From Leptolyngbya sp. CCY15150 (GTDB taxonomy: Bacteria > Cyanobacteriota > Cyanobacteriia > RECH01): a stretch of 64,000 nt of DNA. Below are positions 35,931-44,633 of this stretch, piece after piece. Position numbers and translations under genes: made by a program. The stretch covers positions 62,001 through 126,000 of the forward strand of contig NZ_JACSWB010000218.1 in assembly GCF_016888135.1 (NCBI RefSeq), written 5' to 3'. The first letter of the stretch is position 1. Each line of letters starts with the position of its first letter. The notes below the pieces were generated by a model, which saw only the letters and a list, made by a program, of their open reading frames with translations, was not told where the DNA came from and did no database searches.

Positions 35931-38060
35931 TTAAAACAAGGCCAGGATCATGGGTAAGAGGCTTGTGCAAGCGGTGGCGAGTTTGGAGGCTTCGGTCAGG
36001 GGTTCGGCGATCGCCTTCAGCGTGGCGGTGGCCCGTTTTGCAAGGCGCTGCATGGTGCTTTCTTTGGGATTGCTGCCAGCTTTGACTAGTTTGGCGACCT
36101 CTTCTAGAGCTTCGGCTTTTTCATCGTCGCTGAGTTCAGTATCGGTTTCGATGGCGGCTTTGAGCTGCAGCAACAGGGTCTTGAGGCTCGGTTGATTGGG
36201 CGTGGGAGCAGCATCGGGCAGTTGATTGATCTGATTGCTGACCTGTCCACTAATGTCCCCGAGGTTGAGGGTGCTGCCGGTGAGGTTGACGTCGCCACCT
36301 GCGTAGAAACTGCCGTCGCCGGTATTGATTGGATTGTTCATATTATGAATGGATAATGGGTTTTGGGTAAAACTTAGCATGACTTCCTTTAGATCATTGG
36401 CGCGCTGGGTTTGTCCTTCCAACAAGCCACTGTGATATCCCTCCTTTAGTCCAAGTTGATATCCTTCGTCCCACGTTCGCTCAATCTTGGCTTTATCTGT
36501 TCCTGACGGCACTTGCAACGTGAGTAGAATATCCTGTCCTTGCCGTTCAAACCCTTGAATTGAATCACGACTTACGTCAGGATTTTCAGCCGTCACCTTC
36601 TTAAAAGCAGTTCTGAACGCTGCGGGATCAATTCCATTACGGATTAGAATTTGAACGGTATCTAGGGTCTCTTTGAAGAATTTCTCGAAATCGCCAGGCT
36701 GAAAGTCCTTATCTAGATTGTGGGGACGTCGTTCTCTGTCACCCCGATCATCCGGCTTCTCTTTAAGAAAGATATGTTGACAGTCAACGTCTTTTAGGAT
36801 AGTTGTTTCATCAATATTCCAAGCTTCTAGACAAGCGCCGGTGAGGTGGGCGGCGGTGAAGTTAGTGGCAATACACTGGGCTTCGGTGAGGATAGCTCCG
36901 TGAAGTTCTGCACCTTCCAGGGTTGCGCCGTTGAGCATGGCATTGTTTAACCTAATGCGGTGGAGTTGGGCGCTGGCTAAGTTTGCACCATGTAGATCGG
37001 CATGGGACAGATCATGATCAATACCGTTGAGGGTAGTAAGCAGAGTGCAAACGCGAGGATCTTGGAGGATGCTGGAGCCCAGCCGAGCGCGATCGAGATC
37101 GTGAGACTGGTGCCAGCGTACGTGGGTTAGGATTGTAGGTTTATGGCGGGAATCTGCAAAATTGGTACGTTGAAGATAAGCATGGGAAAACGAAGCCCCG
37201 CTCAAATCAGCACCATTAAATGTGGTTCCCCCCAGTGCGGCAAACGCTAATCTAATGATACGAAGATTCTCAAATCTCTGGTCTCGCTTCCGGATACATC
37301 GGTTAATGTAGATAGAGAGAAGTAAGCTTGTGACAGCGACAGCGCCAGCGAAAGCGACAGCGAAAGCGAAAACGAAAGCGCCAGCGAAAGCGACAGCGAC
37401 AGCGAAAACGAAAGCGCCAGCAACAGCGCCAGCGACAGCGACAGCGAAAGCGCCAGCGACAGCGACAGCGACAGCGCCAGCGACAGCGAAAGCGCCAGCG
37501 ACAGCGACAGCGCCAGCGCCAGCGCCAGCGACAGCGAAAGCGAAAGCGCCAGCGAAAGCGAAAGCAAAAGCGACAGCGACAGCAAAAGCGACAGCGCCAG
37601 CGAAAGCGACAGCGACGCTCCCCAGTGCTTTGATTGAGCATCCTTGGCGGGCGATCGCGAAAAACGTACCCGCAACCATAATGATGGCAGCGATCGCTGC
37701 TGCCTTATCAGCATAAGCAGAGGAGCTGTATGTCAGCCAATACCCAATCCAAGCTCCTACGTAACCTTGTAATGCTCCTGCCAACCCTGCAATCATCACC
37801 ACCAACAGCAACTGCCCCAGCCACCAGCGGCGCTGTAGGCCTGCCTGGGCACCACAAAACTTGGCATTCTGCAGCGTGGCATCCACAAACCGCGCACTGC
37901 GGATGTCTGCCCCGCTAAAATCTGCCCCGGAGAGATCGGCTCCCCGAAAACTGCAGCCGCGTAGAATGGCACCCCGGAAGTCTCGCTCTCCCGCTGCATA
38001 GAGCCGTAACACATCCTGCGCCTTCAGTCGTTGTCCGTGGTATTTGCCCCGTTCTGTCAT
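35931..38060 (-). CDS. pentapeptide-repeat membrane protein with a repeat-encoded Ala-X hydrophobic core
   Basis: The 709-aa protein has pentapeptide repeats at about residues 28-75 ([16 protein letters not shown]), two ordinary hydrophobic helices (about 82-140), about 47 dipeptides of Ala alternating with Val, Phe or Gly (about 150-243) and a basic turn. A second pentapeptide block (about 282-420) and a cytoplasm-like tail follow, with [17 protein letters not shown] (about 535-550), [19 protein letters not shown] and an Ala/Glu-rich helical end. The Ala-X core is encoded by a hexanucleotide microsatellite. The tail resembles segments seen in cyanobacterial signalling or effector proteins, but no named domain is certain. 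I use the ATG at 38060. Confidence 0.8.
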   Translation of the reverse strand: MTERGKYHGQRLKAQDVLRLYAAGERDFRGAILRGCSFRGADLSGADFSGADIRSARFVDATLQNAKFCGAQAGLQRRWWLGQLLLVVMIAGLAGALQGYVGAWIGYWLTYSSSAYADKAAAIAAIIMVAGTFFAIARQGCSIKALGSVAVAFAGAVAFAVAVAFAFAFAGAFAFAVAGAGAGAVAVAGAFAVAGAVAVAVAGAFAVAVAGAVAGAFVFAVAVAFAGAFVFAFAVAFAGAVAVTSLLLSIYINRCIRKRDQRFENLRIIRLAFAALGGTTFNGADLSGASFSHAYLQRTNFADSRHKPTILTHVRWHQSHDLDRARLGSSILQDPRVCTLLTTLNGIDHDLSHADLHGANLASAQLHRIRLNNAMLNGATLEGAELHGAILTEAQCIATNFTAAHLTGACLEAWNIDETTILKDVDCQHIFLKEKPDDRGDRERRPHNLDKDFQPGDFEKFFKETLDTVQILIRNGIDPAAFRTAFKKVTAENPDVSRDSIQGFERQGQDILLTLQVPSGTDKAKIERTWDEGYQLGLKEGYHSGLLEGQTQRANDLKEVMLSFTQNPLSIHNMNNPINTGDGSFYAGGDVNLTGSTLNLGDISGQVSNQINQLPDAAPTPNQPSLKTLLLQLKAAIETDTELSDDEKAEALEEVAKLVKAGSNPKESTMQRLAKRATATLKAIAEPLTEASKLATACTSLLPMILALF
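37333..37614. repeat. 282-bp hexanucleotide microsatellite inside the pentapeptide gene
   Basis: From 37333 to 37614 the plus strand is an almost uninterrupted run of GCGACA, GCGAAA and GCGCCA hexamers, about 47 units. Read on the coding (minus) strand each unit gives Ala plus Val, Phe or Gly. Any gain or loss of whole units keeps the frame. Because the unit length is a multiple of three, the other frames are open too and give spurious Ser/Leu, Cys/Arg and Lys/Ala/Thr frames. Confidence 0.95.
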
Positions 38061-38291
38061 CACGTCGCCACATCAGGTCTTGCCACCATTTAAGCCCAAA
38101 TTCTTGGGAGACACCACTTTCTCTACGATAGACGGATACATGAACCCTTCCGAGGATTTGCCTACAGCTCCCTGAATCGGGAAAGTCTGAACGCCATGGA
38201 ATCGTCATCAGCAGAACGGGAGCGATCGCGGTACGATGGAAAGCACCCCAAATCTCATGTCATCGTCAAGGTTCGCCTGCTTTCAGTGCTT

Positions 38292-39596
38292 ATGGTGCAA
38301 GGTAATCAGTCCAATGCCTCCGGTTCTATCCCAGAACCCTTGCGGGCGCTTCACAGTTATTTGCAACAGCGCGAAGGTTCTGCCCAGGCGGATCCGACGG
38401 ATGCGGATGCGGTGATGCAGTGGGCGCTGCGAACGTTAGATACGGCAGATTTTGGAGAGCGGTGGGATATTGCCAAGCTGTTGTCTCAATGTGGGGCGGT
38501 GGCGATCGCCCCAATTTTAGAGCGTCTGCAACGGTTGGATGAGGATGATTGGGAACTGCAATGGTACTTGATTCGAGTCCTGGGAGATTGTCGCCATCCT
38601 GACGCTATGTCGGTTCTGGCGGAGCAGTTGCGAACCACCGATCATGCTGATATTGCCCAAGCGGCTGCGATCGCCCTTGCCAATATGGGTGCTCCAGCCA
38701 TTCCCGTGCTAGCCCAGCTCTTGGAGGTACCGGAACTGCGGCTGCGGGTGGTGCAAGCCTTAGCTCAGTTATCTGACGTGGCGGTGGTGTCTGTGCTGCA
38801 AACCGTGGTGGATGATCCGACCCCATCTGTGCGGGCGGCAGTGCTGGAGGCGTTGGCGCAGTATAACGATGAAAGCACTGTGGCGGCGCTGATCCAGGGA
38901 TTAGCGGATCATCATGCAGAAGTGCGGCGGGCCGCGGCGGCGGGGCTAGGACGCTGTGCGCCCAAGGTAGATTCTTCAGAGTTAGTGGATAAGCTAGGAG
39001 ACCTACTGGCTGATTTAAACCTAGAGGTGGCCGGGCAGGCCGCCATGACCCTTGGTCGATTGGCTACAGACGATGCGGTGGCGGCGTTAACCCAACCATT
39101 GCGATCGCCCCATACGCCCGCGCCCTTACTGACCCATGTGATTCATGCCCTCGGTTGGATAGCTACACCCACTGCTCTGCAACAGTTAGCGGAGTTTCTA
39201 CACATGGCTTGGCAAGAACCCCATCGCCATCGCACGGATACGGTTTGTGGGGAAGCGATCGCCATGATATCTCAGGTGACGGATAAATCCTTGACACCAA
39301 CGGCGGCGACGCTGCTGATTCAGGTCTTGCAGGAAGGCGGCGATCGCCTTAGTCCCATTCTGCGTCAACGTCTGGCGCTAGGCCTCGGACGGCTACAGGA
39401 AGCGATCGCCTTGGATCCGTTAGTGCAGTTACTGACCGACACCCATGCGGGGGTGCAACTCCACGCGATCGCGGCCCTGAAGCTATTGCCGGGGTCAACG
39501 GCCTATGATCATCTGCAGGATCTGGCCCAGGAGGCTGATCTAGATCCCGATCTGGCCCAGGGGGTGGCGATCGCTCTGCGGGAATGGCATCGTTGA
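38292..39596 (+). CDS. HEAT-repeat protein
   Basis: The 434-aa product is built of HEAT-like helical pairs from about residue 65 onward (for example DIAQAAAIALANMGAPAIPV, PSVRAAVLEALAQYNDESTV, AEVRRAAAAGLGRCAPKV, LEVAGQAAMTLGRLATDDAV). Such proteins are scaffolds; some cyanobacterial members are phycobilin lyase-like, but no lyase neighbour is present. I use the ATG at 38292 (MVQGNQSNASG); the frame is open to 38196 but that part overlaps promoter space. Divergent from the pentapeptide gene. Confidence 0.85.
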   Translation: MVQGNQSNASGSIPEPLRALHSYLQQREGSAQADPTDADAVMQWALRTLDTADFGERWDIAKLLSQCGAVAIAPILERLQRLDEDDWELQWYLIRVLGDCRHPDAMSVLAEQLRTTDHADIAQAAAIALANMGAPAIPVLAQLLEVPELRLRVVQALAQLSDVAVVSVLQTVVDDPTPSVRAAVLEALAQYNDESTVAALIQGLADHHAEVRRAAAAGLGRCAPKVDSSELVDKLGDLLADLNLEVAGQAAMTLGRLATDDAVAALTQPLRSPHTPAPLLTHVIHALGWIATPTALQQLAEFLHMAWQEPHRHRTDTVCGEAIAMISQVTDKSLTPTAATLLIQVLQEGGDRLSPILRQRLALGLGRLQEAIALDPLVQLLTDTHAGVQLHAIAALKLLPGSTAYDHLQDLAQEADLDPDLAQGVAIALREWHR

Positions 39597-39626
39597 GGTA
39601 TCTTAGCTGAATTTGGGAGCGATCGC

Positions 39627-40571
39627 TTACGCTAACTGATGCAGTTGAGCAATCCATTCTCCCATGCGTTCGGTGTGATGGTGGATGAAGCCAGCTTTGG
39701 ATAAGGCAGCAGATACGTCTTGTTCATAATCGTCGGTGTAGCCAGCGGTGATCAGATAGCCATGATCGGAGGGCGATCGCTCTAGGGCACGGCGAAAGTC
39801 GGGGGCGAGGGCGATGTGAATGCGGGCAAAAATATTGGCGACGATCAGGTCAAAGCTGGGGGTGATGTCGAGGACGGCTTGGTGAGCGATCGCATCGCCC
39901 CCCAGCCAGTGGCCGAGGTCGTTGCCTTGCCCTAAACTGCCTTGAATGACCGTGACGCGATCGGCGACGTGGTTATCCTGGACGGCGGCGCGGGTAGACT
40001 GAACGGCGATCGGATCGTTGTCGGCAGCGAGAACCGTGGCTCCCAGTTTAGCCATGAGGATGCTGAGAATGCCGGAGCCGGAGCCAAGGTCGAGAGTGGT
40101 CATGCCGGGGGTGATGGAGCGTTCGAGGAGACGAACGCAGAGGCTGGTGGTGGGATGCAGACCACTGCCGAAGGAGAGGGTGGGTTTGAGGGTGATGGGA
40201 ATGTCGTTGGCATGGCGGCCGGGGGACTGAAGGGGGCGATCGCTGCTTTGCAACACAACGCGTTGTCCGCAGCGGGTGGCGCTAGTCTGAGCGGTGGCGG
40301 GAAGTTCGGCAACGTGATGTTGGCGGAGCAGGCTGGTTTGTCCGGTGCGGTGCAGAGGATGGAGGGCATCGGCGATCGCCTGCACTTGTCCGTTCATCGT
40401 GGCGGCTGAGGAAAGGTAGAGGTGCAGGGTGAAGTCCCAATCGGTTGGGTCAGCCTGGGTGCAGTGCGGCTGGATGGCTAGGGGTTGGGTCACTCCATGG
40501 GTGGCGAGGAGGGTGCGGATCCAGTCGATGGCTTCGTGGGTGGTGTCTAAGCTGAGTTCAGTCCAGGTCAT
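39627..40571 (-). CDS. prmA: ribosomal protein L11 methyltransferase
   Basis: The 314-aa protein has a N-terminal substrate domain (MTWTELSLDTTHEAIDW) and a Rossmann methyltransferase domain with LDLGSGSGILSILMAKLGA (SAM loop), VLAADNDPIAVQ and DLIVANIFARI. The FGSGLHPTTSLC segment is the PrmA signature. It methylates L11 with SAM in the cytoplasm. The ATG at 40571 is preferred; the TTG at 40592 would add seven residues. Convergent with the HEAT gene, 30 bp apart. Confidence 0.92.
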   Translation of the reverse strand: MTWTELSLDTTHEAIDWIRTLLATHGVTQPLAIQPHCTQADPTDWDFTLHLYLSSAATMNGQVQAIADALHPLHRTGQTSLLRQHHVAELPATAQTSATRCGQRVVLQSSDRPLQSPGRHANDIPITLKPTLSFGSGLHPTTSLCVRLLERSITPGMTTLDLGSGSGILSILMAKLGATVLAADNDPIAVQSTRAAVQDNHVADRVTVIQGSLGQGNDLGHWLGGDAIAHQAVLDITPSFDLIVANIFARIHIALAPDFRRALERSPSDHGYLITAGYTDDYEQDVSAALSKAGFIHHHTERMGEWIAQLHQLA

Positions 40572-40994
40572 GCGGTTTTTGGGATGCGTCAACGGGATGT
40601 CTAGCGCGGCTAGGCAACCTTGACACTATACAGGGCGATCGCATTATTCTGCATTCAAGCTTTTAAGAATCTTTGCTGATCGGGATTTGCATAACACCCC
40701 AAGCAGGATAGCTACACGGACAATTTTCAGCCTAGTCCGCCTTAGGGGAGGTAATATTCAGCTATTAGTCTAGCTAGTCATCTCAAGAGAGATTGTTATG
40801 ATGATCCAAGGGAGCATATTCGGACTAAAACACAGTTAGGCTTGCTCAGTCATGCAGCTTTTCCCGTTTAATTTTCTTTGAAGCGTAGTTATCTCCTTCG
40901 CATTAGTCTAGCTACTTGTGGTGCTGAGCATATGTGAGCATCTTTTGTATGTGCCATACTTGAGTTTATGAACTTTTAGGTTTAGACATTGGTC
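40572..40994. other. spacer with copy A of a diverged ~75-bp element
   Basis: This 423-bp spacer separates prmA from hicB. From about 40776 to 40846 it contains AGTCATCTCAAGAGAG, TTGTTATGAT, GCATATTC and CAGTTAGGCTTGCTC in order; the same word order occurs at about 41849-41920 in front of the GGDEF gene. The last 130 bp before hicB are AT-rich and probably hold its promoter. Confidence 0.6.
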
Positions 40995-41204
40995 ATGAAC
41001 ACATTTACTGCTGTTGTGGAAAAAGATTCTGACACTAACCTCTATGTTGGGTATGTTCCCGGCTTCCCTGGAGCACATTCTCAAGGTGAAACCTTGGATG
41101 AATTACAAAGCAATCTTTGTGAAGTAATAGCAATGCTACTTGAGGATGGACAAACGAAATTTGAAGCCGTATTTGTTGGAACACAACAAATTACAGTTGC
41201 ATAA
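40995..41204 (+). CDS. hicB: HicB-type antitoxin (short form)
   Basis: The 69-aa protein (MNTFTAVVEKDSDTNLYVGY) has the partial RNase H-like fold of HicB: VPGFPGAHSQGETLDELQSNLCEVIAMLLED. It lacks the extra C-terminal DNA-binding domain of long HicB proteins, so the pair may rely on another way of self-repression. It sits 2 bp upstream of hicA. The ATG at 40995 is used; a TTG two codons upstream is open. No HIP1 sites are in the gene, unlike resident genes. Confidence 0.85.
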   Translation: MNTFTAVVEKDSDTNLYVGYVPGFPGAHSQGETLDELQSNLCEVIAMLLEDGQTKFEAVFVGTQQITVA

Positions 41205-41206
41205 TT

Positions 41207-41431
41207 ATGGGCAACATACCTGTTCTGAAACCACAGGAGGTAGTTCGGATATTGGAAAGTCTCGGGTTTGTTGAAGTGCGTCAAAAGGGATCACATAAGC
41301 AGTTTCGACATCCAGATGGGCGTGCAACAACCGTTCCTTTCCATAAAGGACGCGATATTTCTCCTCGCTTACTGCGACAGATTGCAACTGATATTAACTT
41401 AACAATGGAGGAATTTTTAGAGTCACGGTAA
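41207..41431 (+). CDS. hicA: HicA mRNA interferase toxin
   Basis: The 74-aa protein has the dsRBD-like HicA fold: KPQEVVRILESLGFVEVRQKGSHKQFRHPDGR with the catalytic His at residue 30 (GSHKQF), followed by TTVPFHKGRDISPRLLRQI. HicA toxins cleave mRNA and are neutralised by the HicB next to them. Here the antitoxin gene comes first, an order seen in part of the family. Complete length, so the toxin should be functional. Confidence 0.9.
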   Translation: MGNIPVLKPQEVVRILESLGFVEVRQKGSHKQFRHPDGRATTVPFHKGRDISPRLLRQIATDINLTMEEFLESR

Positions 41432-41586
41432 AGCCTAATCAGGGTATGCAGCGGATGGTCTCAATACTCTTGTGATGACTCAAAGATTCCTACCGCTGCT
41501 GCTGCCCAAGCCTTTATGGAGCAGGCATTGTACTGCATCAGGTGTAGCATACTCCAACATATCTCATTTCCCTGGAGAACCTCTGA

Positions 41587-41796
41587 GCGATCGCTTTTCC
41601 TGAGAGAGACTGGGAGGGGCGATCGCTTTTGCTAGGAATAGTTTTAAGGGGGGCGATCGCTTCTCCTGGGGCGAGTGTTGGAAGGGGCGATCGCTTTTTC
41701 GGGGAAGAGTTTTGAGGGGGGCGATCGCTTTTACTGAGAAGAAAGTTGGAAGGGGCGATCGCTTTTTATGAGACAAGTGTTGGGAAGGGCGATCGC
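41587..41796. repeat. HIP1-centred tandem array, 34-bp period
   Basis: Seven GCGATCGC sites begin at 41587, 41619, 41653, 41687, 41721, 41755 and 41789: spacings 32, then five times 34 bp. Between sites the sequence also aligns (CTTTT-N-CTGAGAA-AGTGTTGGAAGGG), with tails alternating between GTTTTRAGGGGG and GTTGGAAGGG types in the middle units. It lies between hicA and a GGDEF gene. Confidence 0.9.
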
Positions 41797-41848
41797 TTGG
41801 CAGTGAACCGATTTTAGCAGTCCGAGTAACATCCCACTACAAGTCGAG

Positions 41849-41920
41849 AGTCATCCTAGAAAGGGTTGTTATGATTGTTAGAAGAGACATCTTCAAAATG
41901 AACAATAGTTAGCCTTCTCT
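41849..41920 (+). repeat. copy B of the diverged ~75-bp element, upstream of the GGDEF gene
   Basis: AGTCATCCTAGAAAGGG, TTGTTATGAT, ACATCTTC and TAGTTAGCCTTCTC occur in the same order as in copy A at about 40776-40846. By eye about two thirds of positions agree. The block ends roughly 20 bp before the GGDEF start, so it may contain its promoter. Confidence 0.55.
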
Positions 41921-41938
41921 ACACAAAGAGAGATCCTT

Positions 41939-42811
41939 ATGAAACCCAAAGATGCTAACAAAATCGCGTCTGCCAAGAAAGCCTCGCTTGGACATGTGCT
42001 TAGAAAAAATGAAAAAATCAAAGAAACTGTCAGAGATGCTGCCAGTGAACTCACATCAGTCAATGAAGTTCTGAAGCAAGAAGAAGTCCCTGTTGAGGTT
42101 ATTGAACAGGCCCTCACTAAGAATGAAGATGTTGAACATAAGATTACAAAAGCAGCAGTTGATTTGAAGCGAGTTAACACCAAACTTTCCAAAGAGTTGG
42201 CTGACCGCATAGCTATCGAATCTGAACTCGCTGATGCGAAGACCGAGCTGGCCGAAGTACGTGTCGATTTATTAGAATCCCGCACCAAAGAAGAAGAAGC
42301 ACAGAAAATTGCGCTTCAGGACGCACTCACCGGACTCCCAAACCGTGTGTTATTTGAACAGGGGCTTGACCACGGATTGATTCAGGCAAAGCGGCACGGT
42401 TGGAAACTCGCCGTCCTATTTATTGATATCGATAAATTCAAGAGTATTAATGACTCTCATGGTCATGATGCGGGAGACCATGTACTCGTGACGGTGGCAC
42501 ATCGTTTACAAACTTTTATCAGAGGTGAAGATAGAATCAGTCGTTGGGGGGGCGACGAATTTGTTTGCCTGTTATTGGAAGTCAAGCAAGAAGCTAACGT
42601 GACTTCCCTTGCAGAAAAGATGATAGATCGGCTTGCTGAACCCTGCGAGTTTAATGGGAATGTTTTTTCTATAAAAGTAAGTATCGGTATTGCCATATAT
42701 CCCACACATGGAGAAACGGCCAACATTCTTTTCAAAAATGCTGATACTGCAATGTACAGAGCTAAGAGAACAAAGAAGCGAGTTGTGCTGTTCCGAGAAT
42801 CTGGTAAATAA
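41939..42811 (+). CDS. GGDEF-domain diguanylate cyclase
   Basis: The 290-aa protein has a long charged coiled-coil N-terminal region (residues about 10-120) without a recognisable sensor domain, then a GGDEF domain: DALTGLPNRVLFEQGL, FIDIDKFKSIND and the active-site RWGGDEFVCLL. An intact RxxD inhibitory site (RGED) stands five residues before GGDEF, so it should make c-di-GMP with product inhibition. No EAL domain is fused. The coiled coil could bind a partner or drive the dimerisation needed for activity. No HIP1 in the gene, low GC: likely acquired. Confidence 0.88.
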   Translation: MKPKDANKIASAKKASLGHVLRKNEKIKETVRDAASELTSVNEVLKQEEVPVEVIEQALTKNEDVEHKITKAAVDLKRVNTKLSKELADRIAIESELADAKTELAEVRVDLLESRTKEEEAQKIALQDALTGLPNRVLFEQGLDHGLIQAKRHGWKLAVLFIDIDKFKSINDSHGHDAGDHVLVTVAHRLQTFIRGEDRISRWGGDEFVCLLLEVKQEANVTSLAEKMIDRLAEPCEFNGNVFSIKVSIGIAIYPTHGETANILFKNADTAMYRAKRTKKRVVLFRESGK

Positions 42812-42838
42812 AAGCGGGCTAACATCGCAAGAAAATCT

Positions 42839-43162
42839 ATGCGCCGATTAACCTTACGATTACCTGAAACTTTGCATCAACGGCTTGCTCAACTTGCTGA
42901 AGGTGAAGGTGTATCGCTGAATCAGTACATCGTTTATGCATTAACTCGTCAGGCAGCTCTGGCGTATGGAATTCAGGCTGTTCCCGATGCGGACGTTGCA
43001 CAGCAACAGCAAGCGTTTCAATCATTGATTAAGCAATTAGGACAAGCTTCGCTGCCTGAAATTAAGTCTGTTTTAGCGACCCGTGAGACAACTGATCCAG
43101 AAGCAGAATTGAGTGCAGATATAGTTGAGCGTCTTCAAGAACGCATCCGAAAGGGAGACTAA
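42839..43162 (+). CDS. orphan ribbon-helix-helix (HicB-family-like) antitoxin protein
   Basis: The 107-aa product starts with RRLTLRLPETLHQRLAQLAEGEGVSLNQYIVYALTRQA, a ribbon-helix-helix DNA-binding domain as in the CopG/Arc/HicB group, followed by a helical tail. Such proteins are antitoxins or autoregulators. No toxin gene follows. It lies 27 bp after the GGDEF stop and may be cotranscribed. No HIP1 sites. Confidence 0.75.
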   Translation: MRRLTLRLPETLHQRLAQLAEGEGVSLNQYIVYALTRQAALAYGIQAVPDADVAQQQQAFQSLIKQLGQASLPEIKSVLATRETTDPEAELSADIVERLQERIRKGD

Positions 43163-43296
43163 TCATAAAAGCTTAGAGTAGTGCCAGCCAGATAACAAGT
43201 CGTTGGAGCGCAGGGCCTAGTTTTGTGGACGACTATGAGCTACCTCATAGAATTTGATGAGAATCTTTGTCAAGCTTAGTCCATAGCACTCAGGTG

Positions 43297-44091
43297 ATGA
43301 CCATGGTTCAAACCCCGATCAACCTCAAGACAGCTCCCGGTCACCAGGTTTTGGCGGCGGCGGGTAAGCAGACCTTACGCCCCGGTGGTTATGGTGCAAC
43401 AGAGCAACTGCTGGGTTGGGCTAATCTACAGCCGGGTGAAACCGTTTTGGAACTAGCTGCTAGCTTTGGTTATAGTGCGATCGCTCTGGCTCAGCGCTAC
43501 GGGGTGCGGGTGGTAGGGATTGAGAAAAATCCGGCCAGCGTCGCCCAGGCTCGTATCAATGTAGAACAGGCTGGGCTCACGGATCAGGTCACGATTCAAG
43601 AGGGCGATATTTTTCACCTAGATCAGGTGACGGAACTCTTTGATTGTGTTTTAGCAGAGGCAATTTTATCCATGCAGTCGGCGTCAGGCAAGGCTAAGAT
43701 TTTGGCTGGGGTGCGCGATCGCCTCAAGCCGGGCGGCCGTTTTCTCAGTCATGAGTTGCTGGCCAATGGCCCCAACCCTGAGGAGATTCATCGCGACCTC
43801 ACAGCCGCTATTCGGGTCAATGCCCAACCGCTTTCCAGTGCCGCCTGGATCGCTGCCTGCCAGGAAGCAGGGCTGATGGTTCACCACCACGCCACTGGCC
43901 CCATGGCCCTGCTCGATCCCCAACGCATTGTCCAAGAGGAAGGTCTGCCCACCTTACTTACTCTCGGCTGGAATATGATAACTCGTCCAGTCATGCGCGA
44001 TCGCATCCTCACCATGCGCCAGGTCTTCCGTCGTCATGCCGACCACCTTGGCTATGTGATTCTCTGTGCTCAATCGTCCCATTTAGGTTAA
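43297..44091 (+). CDS. class I SAM-dependent methyltransferase
   Basis: The 264-aa protein has a Rossmann methyltransferase core: TVLELAASFGYSAIALAQRYG (SAM loop; the usual GxGxG reads AASFG), VVGIEKNPASV (acidic residue for ribose), and GDIFHLDQVTELFDCVLAEA. It contains RPGGYGATEQLL near the start. The substrate is unknown. I use the ATG at 43297 (MTMVQTPINL); a TTG ten codons upstream is possible. The cupin gene starts 7 bp after its stop, so they form an operon. HIP1 is present here. Confidence 0.8.
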   Translation: MTMVQTPINLKTAPGHQVLAAAGKQTLRPGGYGATEQLLGWANLQPGETVLELAASFGYSAIALAQRYGVRVVGIEKNPASVAQARINVEQAGLTDQVTIQEGDIFHLDQVTELFDCVLAEAILSMQSASGKAKILAGVRDRLKPGGRFLSHELLANGPNPEEIHRDLTAAIRVNAQPLSSAAWIAACQEAGLMVHHHATGPMALLDPQRIVQEEGLPTLLTLGWNMITRPVMRDRILTMRQVFRRHADHLGYVILCAQSSHLG

Positions 44092-44098
44092 TGTCACT

Positions 44099-44434
44099 AT
44101 GGCTACTACACTCATCACATCAACCACAACCACAATCCAGCTCAACGATCACCTTAACTTTCCTGATGCTGGTGTTCTCAGTAAGGTAATTTGGAAGGAT
44201 GCCGTCTGTCAATCCAGCCTTTTCTGTCTGGCTGAGGGAACGGAAATCTCGGAACATACCGCTACCCGCAACGCTACGGTGCAGGTGATCGCGGGTAGCG
44301 GTACCCTTACCCTAGAGGGAAAACCTATTGCTCTGGAACCTGGCGTTTTTGTTTTCATGGCGGCTAATGCTCCCCATGCACTGGCGGCAGCGACGAACCT
44401 AGCTTTTCTGCTAACTCTAGCCTCAGATTGTTAA
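44099..44434 (+). CDS. small cupin-domain protein
   Basis: The 111-aa product is a single beta-barrel cupin: LFCLAEGTEISEHTATRNATVQVIAGSGTL (first motif, with only one His) and the second motif PGVFVFMAANAPHAL. The second metal-binding position carries one His. It starts 7 bp after the methyltransferase stop. Known members of this short cupin group have been linked to redox or nutrient-stress response, but the function here is open. Confidence 0.8.
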   Translation: MATTLITSTTTTIQLNDHLNFPDAGVLSKVIWKDAVCQSSLFCLAEGTEISEHTATRNATVQVIAGSGTLTLEGKPIALEPGVFVFMAANAPHALAAATNLAFLLTLASDC

Positions 44435-44633
44435 TCCCCTGTTGCCCAAGCCCAGGAACCAGCATCCACCTCGTCAGTGATAGTATCGTTTTACGGTGAG
44501 TGGAAGGACGTAAGATTGATAAGCATTTCAACGTTCTACTACCTGCCGATCACTGGAATATGGAGTTCATGGGGTGGTACTGGTTTCGTTCCATGAGTTA
44601 GACTTGACGAAATAAGTCTTAGGAGGTTGCAAC

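Noticed and set aside
37247-37716. Several long frames in the microsatellite (Ser/Leu-rich, Cys/Arg-rich on the minus strand; Lys/Ala/Thr-rich on the plus strand)
   Set aside because: A hexanucleotide repeat leaves all frames open; only the frame joined to both pentapeptide blocks is credible.
41587-41796. CRISPR array
   Set aside because: The segments between the HIP1 sites align with one another, the conserved core is HIP1, and no cas genes are nearby; it is a tandem repeat.
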